From contig NZ_JAJTBB010000037.1 in the NCBI RefSeq assembly GCF_021287135.1, positions 1 to 43,157 on the forward strand: DNA of 43,157 nucleotides, in the 5' to 3' direction. Each line of letters begins with the position of its first letter. The stretch's first letter is position 1. A program made the position numbers and the translations under genes. The notes under the pieces are model-generated. The model was given only the letters and a program-made list of their open reading frames with translations, did not search any database and was not told the origin of the DNA. This document shows, in pieces, positions 14,760 to 23,026 of the stretch. The DNA comes from Acidovorax sp. GTDB lineage: Bacteria; Pseudomonadota; Gammaproteobacteria; Burkholderiales; Burkholderiaceae_C.

Positions 14760-15672
14760 ATTTCAACCGCTGGATCAGGCTGGACGTATCCCAGCGGTTG
14801 CCGCCCATCTTCTGCACGTCGGCATAGAACTGGTCCACCAGGGCGGTCACCGGCACGCGCGAGCCGTTGCGCTTGGCCTCGTCGAGCACCAGCCCCAGGT
14901 CCTTGCGCATCCAGTCCACGGCAAAGCCAAAGTCGAATTGGCCGTCCACCATGGTCTTGCCGCGGTTGTCCATCTGCCAGCTCTGGGCGGCGCCCTTGCC
15001 GATCACGTCCAGCACCTGCTTCATGTCCAGCCCCGCGTTCTGCCCAAAGGCCACGGCCTCGGACAGCGCCTGCACCAGCCCCGCGATGCAGATCTGGTTG
15101 ACCATCTTGGCCAGCTGGCCCGCGCCGCTGGCACCCAGCAGGGTGAACGCCCGCGAGAACGCCATGGCCACCGGCCGGGCGGCGTCAAACGCTGCGGCAT
15201 CGCCGCCGCACATCACCGTGAGCAGGCCGTTCTGCGCGCCGGCCTGCCCGCCCGAGACGGGCGCATCCACAAACTGCAGGCCCTGCGCCTGGGCTGCGGC
15301 ATACAGCTCGCGCGCCACCTCGGCCGAGGCCGTGGTGTGGTCCACAAACACCGCGCCCGGCTTCATGCCCGCAAAGGCGCCATCGGCCCCCAGCGTGACC
15401 GAGCGCAGATCGTCGTCGTTCCCCACGCAGCAAAAAACGAAATCGGCGCCCGCTGCCGCCTCGCGCGGCGTTGCAGCATGTTTTGGGGCCCTTGCGCTGG
15501 CGTACTCTGCGCACCAAGCTATTGATTTGGTAGCGGTCCGGTTGTACACCGTGACCTCATGCCCCGCCAGCGCGAGGTGCCCCGCCATCGGATAGCCCAT
15601 CACCCCCAGGCCCAGAAAGGCGACCTTGCGGGAAGGCGTTGCGTCGTAGTTGCGAGGGTTGGTGCTTGGCAT
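14758..15672 (-). CDS. NAD(P)-dependent 3-hydroxyisobutyrate-dehydrogenase-like oxidoreductase
   Basis: A 304-residue beta-hydroxyacid dehydrogenase. The Rossmann motif GLGVMG is at 21-26, VYNRT (42-46) ends the second strand, the substrate motif DAPVSGGQAGAQNG lies at 136-149, and the catalytic lysine is K189 (LAKMVNQ). Members reduce or oxidise 3-hydroxyisobutyrate, tartronate semialdehyde or glyoxylate; the substrate is not settled by sequence. Residues about 48-64 (KSIAWCAEYASARAPKH) are encoded by a degenerate copy of the palindromic element. No clear Shine-Dalgarno precedes the ATG. Confidence 0.88.
   Translation of the reverse strand: MPSTNPRNYDATPSRKVAFLGLGVMGYPMAGHLALAGHEVTVYNRTATKSIAWCAEYASARAPKHAATPREAAAGADFVFCCVGNDDDLRSVTLGADGAFAGMKPGAVFVDHTTASAEVARELYAAAQAQGLQFVDAPVSGGQAGAQNGLLTVMCGGDAAAFDAARPVAMAFSRAFTLLGASGAGQLAKMVNQICIAGLVQALSEAVAFGQNAGLDMKQVLDVIGKGAAQSWQMDNRGKTMVDGQFDFGFAVDWMRKDLGLVLDEAKRNGSRVPVTALVDQFYADVQKMGGNRWDTSSLIQRLK
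15478..15538 (-). repeat. Palindromic element copy, in frame inside the dehydrogenase gene
   Basis: On the minus strand it reads AATAGCT, then arms TGCGCAG / CTGCGCA-like (6 of 7 paired; 15493-15499 and 15507-15513 in window coordinates) around a seven-base loop, then GGGCCCCAAAA. It is the most degenerate copy. It encodes SIAWCAEYASARAP, in the same frame as two other copies. Confidence 0.5.
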
Positions 15673-15770
15673 GGAAATGAAAAGTGTGGTGGATCAAAAA
15701 ACAAAACGCCCCATGGGGCGCGAACCAGACCAGCAGACGCCGTGGAACTGGCTTTGCCAGGCCACCGGCG

Positions 15771-15813
15771 TCGTCCCCCTGGGGGGGAAGGCGCCGCAGG
15801 CGACTCAGGGGGG
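15771..15813 (-). repeat. GC-rich palindromic repeat, copy B
   Basis: Nearly identical to copy A at 14716-14759 (CCCCCTGGGGGGG, GGCGCCGCAGGCGACTC, AGGGGGG) and in the same place relative to its gene, touching the pilU stop codon. Similarity continues about 25 bases further away from the gene (CCACCGG and following). Confidence 0.75.
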
Positions 15814-16950
15814 TCAAACAATCGCGAAATGCTCCGTCCCCGACGCCAGGTCGGGCGACTTGGCGCGCTGGCTGTTGAGCTTGATCTGCAGGCGCAGGTC
15901 GTTGAGCGAGTCGGCATTGCGCAGCGCGTCCTCGTAGCTGATCACATTGGCTTCGTACAGGTCGAACAGCGCCTGGTCGAACGTCTGCATGCCCAGGTTG
16001 CGGCTCTTCTTCATGATCTCCTTGATCTCGGAGACCTCGCCCTTGAAGATCAGGTCGGAGATCAGCGGGGTGTTGAGCATCACCTCCACGGCGGCGGCGC
16101 GGCCCTTGCCGTCTTGCTTGGGAATCAGCCGTTGCGAGATCATGGCGCGCAGGTTCAGCGACAGGTCCATCAGCAACTGCGCTCGGCGCTCTTCGGGGAA
16201 GAAGTTGATGATCCGGTCCAGCGCCTGGTTGGCGCTGTTGGCGTGCAGCGTGGCCAGGCACAGGTGGCCGGTTTCGGCAAACGCCACCGCATGTTCCATG
16301 GTTTCGCGGTCGCGGATTTCCCCCATCAGGATCACGTCCGGCGCCTGGCGCAGCGTGTTCTTGAGCGCGGCCTCCCAGGTGTCGGTGTCCAGGCCCACCT
16401 CGCGCTGCGTCACCACGCAGTTCTTGTGCGGGTGCACGAATTCCACCGGGTCTTCCACCGTGATGATGTGGCCGAACGAGTTCCCGTTGCGCCAGTCCAC
16501 CATGGCGGCCAGGGTGGTCGACTTGCCCGAGCCCGTGGCACCCACCAGGATGCACAGGCCGCGCTTGGTCATGGTCACTTCCTTGAGCACCTGCGGCACG
16601 CCCAGCCCGTCGATGGTGGGCAGCGTGAGCGGGATGGTCCGCATCACCATGCCCACATGGCCCTGCTGGATGAAGGCGTTGACGCGAAAGCGCCCGATGC
16701 CGGCCGGCGAGATGGCGAAATTGCACTCCTTGGTGCGTTCGAAATCGGCCACCTGCTTGTCGCTCATGATGGCGCGCGCCAGCGTCAGCGTGTGGTTCGG
16801 GGTGAGCGGCTGCGGGGAGACCTTGGTCACCTTGCCGTCGACCTTGATCGCCGGAGGAAAGTCGGCCGTGATGAACAAGTCGCTGCCGTTGCGGCTCACC
16901 ATCAGCTTGAGCAGGTCGTTGATGAATTTACTGGCCTGATCGCGTTCCAT
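15814..16950 (-). CDS. pilU: Type IV pilus retraction ATPase PilU
   Basis: A 378-residue secretion ATPase that works with PilT to retract type IV pili from the cytoplasmic face. Walker A is GATGSGKST (137-145), the Asp box / Walker B DVILMGEIRD, and the His box ATLHAN. The extended C-terminus after the ATPase core (ending SPDLASGTEHFAIV) is typical of PilU rather than PilT. It is the last of three minus-strand genes, pilT – cNMP protein – pilU, an order common in betaproteobacteria. The 140-bp gap to the next gene holds the GC-rich repeat. Confidence 0.95.
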   Translation of the reverse strand: MERDQASKFINDLLKLMVSRNGSDLFITADFPPAIKVDGKVTKVSPQPLTPNHTLTLARAIMSDKQVADFERTKECNFAISPAGIGRFRVNAFIQQGHVGMVMRTIPLTLPTIDGLGVPQVLKEVTMTKRGLCILVGATGSGKSTTLAAMVDWRNGNSFGHIITVEDPVEFVHPHKNCVVTQREVGLDTDTWEAALKNTLRQAPDVILMGEIRDRETMEHAVAFAETGHLCLATLHANSANQALDRIINFFPEERRAQLLMDLSLNLRAMISQRLIPKQDGKGRAAAVEVMLNTPLISDLIFKGEVSEIKEIMKKSRNLGMQTFDQALFDLYEANVISYEDALRNADSLNDLRLQIKLNSQRAKSPDLASGTEHFAIV

Positions 16951-17035
16951 CAGATTCTCTCCCCGGTTTTATGGTGGGCCGGCCGGCGGCACGTCTGGTG
17001 CAGGTGCGTGGACAACATCGGCGGCCCGCTGGTTG

Positions 17036-17671
17036 CTATTTCTGGTTGTCGCTCAGGCGGGCGCTTACCACCCGCAGGCGCAGCGACAACTTGCGGGCCA
17101 GCAGCGCAATCAGGCTGGCCGCCAGCTGCGGGTCCTGGGTCATCATGTCGTCCATGGCCTCGGCGCTCAGCACGGCGATCTCGCAGTCCGTCAGGGTCGT
17201 GCAGGCCGAGAAACGGATGCCGCTGTCCAGCAGCGACATCTCGCCCAGGATGTCGCCCGGTCGGGTCTCGGCCAGCCGCAGGTGCTCGCCCCAGGGCTGC
17301 ACGCGGTCCACCGCGATGGTGCCGGTGAGCAGCACCACCATGAAGTTACCGTATTCGTCCTGGCGGATCACGTCGCGGTTGGACGGCACGGCGGCAAATT
17401 CAAAAAAGCGCTCCATGCGCTCCACGGCGTTCTTGTCCAGGTGCGCCATGTACTTGTCCTTGGCCCACAACCCCTGCAGCAGCTTGCCGCCGCGGCTGGT
17501 GGGAAGGCGCTTGGCCCCGATCTCGACCGCTCGCGCCTCCCAGGGCACGAGCATGGAGTCGTCCACGCCCTGGCCGGCGAATGCGGTGGAGAAGAAAACG
17601 GAATCCGTTCCCTCTTCGGCGGGTTTCCCGCCGCGGGTTTTCATTTTCAGAAGGCCCAGGATGCCTTTCAT
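17036..17671 (-). CDS. Cyclic-nucleotide-binding domain protein between pilT and pilU
   Basis: A 211-residue protein with one cNMP-binding domain (about 85-205). The phosphate-binding cassette is PGDILGEMSLLDSGIRFSA, with the expected E and R. There is no helix-turn-helix, so it is not a CRP-type regulator. The N-terminal 80 residues have no assignment (LKMKTRGGKPAEEGTDSVFF). Its fixed place between the two retraction ATPases suggests it couples cAMP or c-di-GMP level to pilus retraction, which is inference. Confidence 0.85.
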   Translation of the reverse strand: MKGILGLLKMKTRGGKPAEEGTDSVFFSTAFAGQGVDDSMLVPWEARAVEIGAKRLPTSRGGKLLQGLWAKDKYMAHLDKNAVERMERFFEFAAVPSNRDVIRQDEYGNFMVVLLTGTIAVDRVQPWGEHLRLAETRPGDILGEMSLLDSGIRFSACTTLTDCEIAVLSAEAMDDMMTQDPQLAASLIALLARKLSLRLRVVSARLSDNQK

Positions 17672-17742
17672 ACAGTGCTCCGGTGTGCGGCGGCCCCGCA
17701 GGGCCGCGAAATGCAGGGGTCAGGGGGACGGCGCAGCCGCCA

Positions 17743-18786
17743 TCAGCCGGGGAAGTTCTCGGGAATCTTGGCCTTGCTGCGCGCTTCGGCCGGGCTGATG
17801 ATGTTGCGCCGCACGAGATCGGTGAGGTTCTGGTCCAGCGTCTGCATGCCCACGCTGTTGCTGGTCTGGATGGTGGAATACATCTGCGCCACCTTGGCCT
17901 CGCGGATCAGGTTGCGGATGGCGCTGGTGCCCAGCATGATCTCGTGGGCGGCCACGCGGCCCGAGCCATCCTTGGTCTTGCACAGCGTCTGCGAGATCAC
18001 GGCCTGCAGCGATTCGGACAGCATCGCGCGCACCATTTCCTTTTCTTCGGCGGGGAACACGTCGATGATCCGGTCGATGGTCTTGGCGGCGCTGGAGGTG
18101 TGCAGCGTGCCGAACACCAAGTGGCCTGTTTCGGCGGCCGTCATGGCCAGGCGGATGGTTTCCAGGTCGCGCATTTCGCCCACCAGGATGGCGTCCGGGT
18201 CTTCGCGCAATGCGGACTTCAGCGCGGCAGCGAACGACAGCGTCATCGGCCCCACTTCGCGCTGGTTGATCAGGCACTTCTTGGATTCGTGCACGAATTC
18301 GATCGGGTCCTCCACCGTGAGGATGTGGCCGTATTCGGTTTCGTTCAGGTAGTTGACCATGGCCGCCAGCGTGGTGGACTTGCCCGAGCCCGTGGGGCCG
18401 GTCACCAGCACCAGGCCGCGCGGCTTGAGTGCCAGGTCGCCGAAGATCTTGGGAGCGTTGAGCTGCTCCAGCGTCAGGATCTTGCTGGGAATCGTCCGGA
18501 ACACGGCGGCCGCGCCCCGGTTCTGGTTGAACGCGTTGACCCGAAAGCGCGCCAGGCCTTCGATCTCGAAGGAGAAGTCGACTTCCAGGAACTCTTCATA
18601 CGTCTTGCGCTGCGCATCGCTCATGATGTCGTAGACCATGGCGTGCACCGTCTTGTGGTCCAGCGCGTCCACATTGATGCGGCGCACATCGCCGTGCACG
18701 CGGATCATGGGCGGCAGACCGGCCGAGAGGTGCAGGTCGGAGGCCTTGTTCTTGACGCTGAACGCGAGCAGTTGGGTGATGTCCAC
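17743..18786 (-). CDS. pilT: Type IV pilus retraction ATPase PilT
   Basis: A 347-residue ATPase. Walker A GPTGSGKST (130-138), Asp box DAILVGEMRDLETIRLA, His box GTLHTSSAAKTIDR, and the C-terminal AIRNLIREAK helix (PilT AIRNLIRE signature) are all present. The start is GTG at 18786 (VDITQLLAF), supported by AGAGGGA seven bases upstream and the standard PilT length. It is divergent from yggS with a 39-base gap containing a palindrome. Confidence 0.96.
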   Translation of the reverse strand: MDITQLLAFSVKNKASDLHLSAGLPPMIRVHGDVRRINVDALDHKTVHAMVYDIMSDAQRKTYEEFLEVDFSFEIEGLARFRVNAFNQNRGAAAVFRTIPSKILTLEQLNAPKIFGDLALKPRGLVLVTGPTGSGKSTTLAAMVNYLNETEYGHILTVEDPIEFVHESKKCLINQREVGPMTLSFAAALKSALREDPDAILVGEMRDLETIRLAMTAAETGHLVFGTLHTSSAAKTIDRIIDVFPAEEKEMVRAMLSESLQAVISQTLCKTKDGSGRVAAHEIMLGTSAIRNLIREAKVAQMYSTIQTSNSVGMQTLDQNLTDLVRRNIISPAEARSKAKIPENFPG

Positions 18787-18801
18787 GAAAGTCCCTCTAT
18801 C

Positions 18802-18822
18802 GTTTGGTACGCTTGACCAAAC
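18802..18822. promoter_or_regulatory. Inverted repeat in the pilT/yggS divergent region
   Basis: GTTTGGT (18802-18808) and ACCAAAC (18816-18822) form a perfect 7-bp inverted repeat with a 7-base spacer in a 39-base gap between divergent starts. It could be an operator for either gene or a 5' leader hairpin of yggS. Confidence 0.4.
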
Positions 18823-18825
18823 ATT

Positions 18826-19533
18826 ATGACCACGATTGCAAACAACCTCCAACAGGTTCTGGGCCGGATTGCGCAGGCGTGCCAGGCCGCCGGACGCGAC
18901 CCTGGCGCGGTGTCCCTGCTGGCCGTTTCCAAGACCTTCGGCCCGGACGCGGTGGTGCAGGCCGCCGCTGCAGGCCAGCAGGCTTTCGGGGAGAACTACA
19001 TCCAGGAAGGGGTGGAGAAGATCGCCGCCGTGCGCGAAGCGCTGCCGGGCGCGCCGCTGCAGTGGCACTGCATCGGCCCCATCCAGAGCAACAAGACGCG
19101 CCTGGTGGCCGAGCATTTCGACTGGGTGCACACGGTGGACCGCCTGAAGATCGCCGAACGCCTGTCCGCCCAGCGGCCCGCCGACCTGCCGCCCCTGCAG
19201 GTGTGCATCCAGGTCAACATCGACGGCGGCCCCACCAAGTCGGGCGTCGCGCCGGCCGAAGCGCTGGCGCTGGCGCGTGCTGTCGCGAAACTGCCACGCC
19301 TGGCCGTGCGCGGGCTCATGGCCATCCCGGACCCTGCGCCTGAATTCGAAGCACAGCTGGCCATCCACACCCGCGCCAGAAGGCTGTTTGATGAGATTGC
19401 CGCCCTGCGGGAGCCGGGGCTGGAGGCGTTTGACACGCTTTCGCTGGGGATGACGGCCGACCTGGAAGCGGCCATCCAGGCGGGCAGCACGATGGTGCGC
19501 GTGGGTACCGGCATCTTCGGCGGCCGGAAGTAA
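18826..19533 (+). CDS. yggS: PLP homeostasis protein YggS/PLPBP
   Basis: A 235-residue PLP-binding TIM-barrel protein with no known catalytic turnover that buffers pyridoxal phosphate and affects amino-acid pools. K36 (LLAVSKTFGP) binds PLP; FGENYIQEG, WHCIGPIQSNK, VNIDGGPTKSG, MAIPDPAP, LSLGMTADLEAAIQAGSTMVR and VGTGIFG are family blocks. It is next to pilT, the usual arrangement in many proteobacteria. Confidence 0.95.
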   Translation: MTTIANNLQQVLGRIAQACQAAGRDPGAVSLLAVSKTFGPDAVVQAAAAGQQAFGENYIQEGVEKIAAVREALPGAPLQWHCIGPIQSNKTRLVAEHFDWVHTVDRLKIAERLSAQRPADLPPLQVCIQVNIDGGPTKSGVAPAEALALARAVAKLPRLAVRGLMAIPDPAPEFEAQLAIHTRARRLFDEIAALREPGLEAFDTLSLGMTADLEAAIQAGSTMVRVGTGIFGGRK

Positions 19534-19640
19534 GAGGGCAACCCCCTGTGGCGCTGCGCGCCTCGGTGCTGGCCGCCAGAGGAGGCAGCTCTTCGGGCTG
19601 TCCAAGCCTGCACAGGCAGGCTCGGAGCCGCGGCCCTCAG

Positions 19641-19677
19641 CCCCTTCTCTCGAATGGCTGCGCCATTCGGGAAGGGG
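19641..19677. repeat. Palindromic intergenic repeat, possible bidirectional terminator
   Basis: CGAATGG (19651-19657) / CCATTCG (19663-19669), extended by CCCCTT and AAGGGG on the outside, forms a long hairpin in the 232-bp gap between the convergent yggS and ltaE genes. Its flanks are GC-rich and noncoding; nothing else is seen in the gap. Confidence 0.6.
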
Positions 19678-19765
19678 GACACCGCCAGCGCGGCGGGGCG
19701 GCCCTTGCGCGGCGGTCCCCGGCTTGGTTTAGCGCCAGTACCGAAGGGCGTGGGGCTTGGGTTAC

Positions 19766-20833
19766 CTAACGGTTGGTGAACCGCCCCACGCAATCCAGCG
19801 CGGCATCCACATCGGCCGCGCTTACATCCAGGTGCGTCACCCAGCGCAGGCGGGTGGCGCCGCCGTACAGGCTGCTGGTCACGCGCACGTTGTGCTGCGC
19901 CAGCCACGCAGTGAAGGCAGGGGCCACGTCGGCGTGCAGGTCGGTAAAGAGGATGTTGGTCTGCCAGGGCTGCACGGTGATCTTGCCCTGCAGCACGGGG
20001 TGGCTGCGGTTCGCTTCGCTCAAGCCTTGGGCCAGACGGTCCAGGTGGGCGTGGTCGTCGGCCAGGCGGCGCACATGGTGCTCCAGGGCGTACAGCCCGG
20101 CCGCCGCCAGCACCCCGGCTTGGCGCATGCCGCCGCCCAGGATCTTGCGGGTGCGCCGCGCCTGGCGGATGAAGTCGCGCGTGCCCAGCACCAGCGAGCC
20201 CACCGGGGCGCCCAGCCCCTTGCTCAGGCACAGCGACACCGAATCGAAATGCCCGCACAGCGTGCGCGCCTCGTCGTACACGTCGGTGCCGTGGCGGGCC
20301 GCGTTGGCCGTGGCGGCATTGAACAGCCGCGCGCCGTCCAGGTGCAGCGCCAAGCCGCGCTGGCGCGCCAGCTGGGCCACCTCGGCCACATAGGCGGGCG
20401 GCAGCACCTGGCCGCCGGTGGTGTTCTCCAGCACCACCAGGCGGGTGCGCGCAAAGTGCGGGTCGTCGGGCTTGATGGCGGCGGCGATGTCGGCCAGGCG
20501 CAGCGTGCCGTCGGGCTGCGTTTCCACCGGCTGGGGCTGGATGGAGCCCAGCACCGCCATGCCGCCGGCTTCCCAGCGGTAGGTGTGCCAGCTCTGGCCC
20601 ACGATGGCCTCGTCGCCGCGCTGGCAGTGGCCCCACAGCGCGATCAGGTTGGTCTGCGTGCCCGACGGGGCGAACAGCGCAGCCTCAAAACCCAGCAGCT
20701 GGGCCGCATGCTCCTGCAGCGCGTTCACCGAAGGGTCGTCGGCAAACACATCGTCGCCCAGCGGGGCCTTGAACATGGCCTCGCGCATGGCGGGCGTGGG
20801 CTGGGTGACGGTGTCGCTGCGAAAGTCGGGCAT
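19766..20833 (-). CDS. ltaE: Low-specificity L-threonine aldolase
   Basis: A 355-residue fold-type I PLP enzyme that cleaves L-threonine and L-allo-threonine to glycine and acetaldehyde. MPDFRSDTVTQPTPAMREAM is the classic N-terminus; H83 (SWHTYRWEAGG), D166/R169 (LHLDGARLFNAA) and the PLP lysine K205 (LCLSKGLGAPVGS) are in place. ATG 20833 is preferred over 20854 because AGGA lies six bases before it and the family begins there. It stands alone. Confidence 0.93.
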   Translation of the reverse strand: MPDFRSDTVTQPTPAMREAMFKAPLGDDVFADDPSVNALQEHAAQLLGFEAALFAPSGTQTNLIALWGHCQRGDEAIVGQSWHTYRWEAGGMAVLGSIQPQPVETQPDGTLRLADIAAAIKPDDPHFARTRLVVLENTTGGQVLPPAYVAEVAQLARQRGLALHLDGARLFNAATANAARHGTDVYDEARTLCGHFDSVSLCLSKGLGAPVGSLVLGTRDFIRQARRTRKILGGGMRQAGVLAAAGLYALEHHVRRLADDHAHLDRLAQGLSEANRSHPVLQGKITVQPWQTNILFTDLHADVAPAFTAWLAQHNVRVTSSLYGGATRLRWVTHLDVSAADVDAALDCVGRFTNR

Positions 20834-20933
20834 GGGCGTCCTGGATCGGTGCATGTATCAAAGGCTGGCCATGGTAACGGCGTACGAAGACACACGCCGG
20901 TGTGAGGGCTACACGCCCCTGGTGTCGCCGCAA

Positions 20934-22178
20934 TCAGGGCCGGGACATCTTGCAGTCCGTGCCTTGCGCCAGTTCGTTGCCGGTGTAGAGCGCGTCGGTG
21001 CGAAAGCCGTAGTTCGTGCCTTCCCACCCGGCCTTCACCGCCTTGCCGTCCACCGGGGCAATGGTGTTGACCACCTGGGGCAGCAGCAGCTGGTGGTCCT
21101 CGCCGCGCATGCGCAGCGGGCCCACCACGGTGTCCACCGTCAGGTCCTCCAGCGCGCGGGCGACCTTGGCGGGTTCGGTGGACTGGGCCTTGCCGATGGC
21201 GGCGGCCAGGAAGCGCGGCGTCATGTCGATGCGCGGAGCCAGGAAGTCCTTGCCCGTCTTGGCCTTGTAGGCCTTGGCGAGTGCATCGACCTTGGGGGTG
21301 TCGGCCTGGCCCGGATGCCACTCGGCCACCCAGGTCAGCTGGCCGATCTTGGCCTGCGACACCGCCAGCACCGTGCCCGGCACCGAGCCCGCGCTGTGGT
21401 TGAAGTAGCGCAGGTTGTAGCCCGCGTCGCCCGCGGCCTTGAGCAAGAGCGTCATGTCCTGCCCCCAGTTGCCGGTGATGACCGAGTCGGCCTCGCTGCT
21501 CTTGACCTTGGCGAGGTAGGGCGCAAAGTCCTTCACGCGGCCAATGGGGTGCAGCGCCTCGCCCACGAACTGGATGTCCGGCCGTGCCAGGCCCACCATC
21601 TCGCGCCCGTAGTGCGCCCACTGCTTGCCGTGCGCGTAGTCCTGGTTCAGCAGGTACACCTTCTTGATGTCGGGCTGCTTCTTGATGTAGTTGGCCAGGG
21701 CCTTCATCTTCATGGCCGTGTTGGCCTCGAACTGGAAGTGCCAGAAGTTGCAGGCCTTGCCCGTGAGCTCGGGGTCGATGGAGGAGTGGTTCAGCACCAG
21801 GATCTCCTTGCCCGGGTTGCGCTGGTTGTGGCGCGCCGCCGCCTGCACCAGCGCCGTGACCACCGACGAGCCCGAGCCGCCCGTCACGATGGCCTTGGCG
21901 CCCTGGTCGATGGCCGCCTGCAGCGCGCTCTGGCTCTCCTGCGCCGACAGCTTGCTGTCGAACTGCAGCAGTTGCAGCTTCACGCCCTTGAGCACGCCGC
22001 CCTTGGCGTTGATGTCCTCCACCGCGTACTGCGTGTGCGTGAGCATCAGCTCGCCCACGTTGGCGAACGGGCCCGACAGCGGATCGATGTACGCGATCTT
22101 GAAGGTCTCCTGGGCAGCAGTGGCGCCGGCGCAGAGCAAGGCTGCGGCGGCCAAAGGCGTGAACAACAAGGCTTTCAT
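20934..22178 (-). CDS. LivK-type ABC transporter substrate-binding protein
   Basis: A 414-residue periplasmic type I binding protein. The signal peptide ends near ATAAQE (about residue 22); FKIAYIDPLSGPFANVG, AVEDINAKGGVLKG and IVTGGSGSSVVTA mark the branched-chain-amino-acid receptor family. The ligand is unknown; such proteins also bind aromatic or small amide compounds. No LivHMGF permease or ATPase genes are adjacent, so it must use a distant transporter. Its ATG overlaps the stop of the TetR gene as ATGA (22175-22178), tying its expression to that regulator. Confidence 0.9.
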   Translation of the reverse strand: MKALLFTPLAAAALLCAGATAAQETFKIAYIDPLSGPFANVGELMLTHTQYAVEDINAKGGVLKGVKLQLLQFDSKLSAQESQSALQAAIDQGAKAIVTGGSGSSVVTALVQAAARHNQRNPGKEILVLNHSSIDPELTGKACNFWHFQFEANTAMKMKALANYIKKQPDIKKVYLLNQDYAHGKQWAHYGREMVGLARPDIQFVGEALHPIGRVKDFAPYLAKVKSSEADSVITGNWGQDMTLLLKAAGDAGYNLRYFNHSAGSVPGTVLAVSQAKIGQLTWVAEWHPGQADTPKVDALAKAYKAKTGKDFLAPRIDMTPRFLAAAIGKAQSTEPAKVARALEDLTVDTVVGPLRMRGEDHQLLLPQVVNTIAPVDGKAVKAGWEGTNYGFRTDALYTGNELAQGTDCKMSRP

Positions 22179-22906
22179 GAAGATGTCTCCGGTGGTAGTG
22201 GTTTTTCGTCGGCGGATGCACGCGCAGGCCGCCGACGTGCCGTGCGCAGGCCCAGCACGCGCCAGGCCAGTTGGGAAAGTTCACGCACCACTTCGGCCGG
22301 GGACAGGCGCCCGTCCGGCCGGTACCAGTGGTACAGAAAGCCCGGCAGGCTGCAGGCCGCCAGGGCCGTGAGCCGGGTCTCCTTGAAGTCCAGCATGCCG
22401 TCCGCCCGGGCCTCTTCCATCAGCGCGCACATGCGGTCGTAGAAATGGTTGGCCAGCTTCTTCTGCATGGCCAGGTATTCGGGGCGGAAGACCTGCGGCT
22501 CGCGGTACGGGAAGAACGCCGCCGGGTGGTGCTCGATGGTCGCGCGGATCAACCGCTCGATGCCCTCCGCCACCTTCACATGGGCGGGGCGCGTGTCGTC
22601 CTCCGCGAAGTCCATGGCCGTGAAGCAGGCCACGGCCGGGCGCCAGCACAGGGTTTCGTAGATCTCCTGCTTGTTGTGGAAGTAGTAGTACACGTAGGGC
22701 TTGGTCACGCCCAGCTGCTGGACGATCTGCTCCATGGTGGTCTGCGCATAGCCCTGCGCGTCGAACAGCGCCTCGGCCGCCTGCAGGATGCGCTCGCGCT
22801 TCTCGTCCGTGCTGGCCGTCCAGGCCTTCTGCCGGCCGCGCGCCTTCACGGGCGGGGGCTCCACGGCCGGCGTGGCGGGCGTTGGTGTCGCTTTGGTTAT
22901 ACCCAT
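22175..22906 (-). CDS. TetR-family transcriptional regulator
   Basis: A 243-residue regulator. After a proline-rich lead (TPATPAVEPPPVKARGR), the helix-turn-helix runs RILQAAEALFDAQGYAQTTMEQIV / QLGVTKPYVYYYFHNKQEIYE (about 40-85); the rest is a ligand domain that ends AWRVLGLRT. ATG 22915 would add three residues. It is divergent from the acyl-CoA synthetase, with two palindromes at its start, and coupled to the LivK-type gene. Such regulators commonly sense acyl-CoA or a pathway substrate. Likely it controls both directions. Confidence 0.9.
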   Translation of the reverse strand: MGITKATPTPATPAVEPPPVKARGRQKAWTASTDEKRERILQAAEALFDAQGYAQTTMEQIVQQLGVTKPYVYYYFHNKQEIYETLCWRPAVACFTAMDFAEDDTRPAHVKVAEGIERLIRATIEHHPAAFFPYREPQVFRPEYLAMQKKLANHFYDRMCALMEEARADGMLDFKETRLTALAACSLPGFLYHWYRPDGRLSPAEVVRELSQLAWRVLGLRTARRRPARASADEKPLPPETSS

Positions 22907-22932
22907 GGGTAGCATTGTTCTACCCACCGGTA
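22900..22932. promoter_or_regulatory. Paired palindromes, candidate TetR operators
   Basis: TACCCATGGGTA (22900-22911) is a perfect 12-bp palindrome over the TetR start; TACCCACCGGTA (22921-22932) keeps both TACC/GGTA ends. Their centres are 21 bp apart, two helical turns, as expected for two dimers on one face. Confidence 0.6.
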
Positions 22933-23026
22933 TATATTGGCAAGACGCTGGCGGGTGCGGGCACTCAGCAAAAACCCTGGGTGGCTGCCAAGAACCAGCG
23001 ATTCCAGACACCTCGGAGACAACGCC

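Noticed and set aside
18996-20636. Large minus-strand open frame across yggS and ltaE
   Set aside because: It runs through two well supported genes and the repeat between them, with low-complexity translation.
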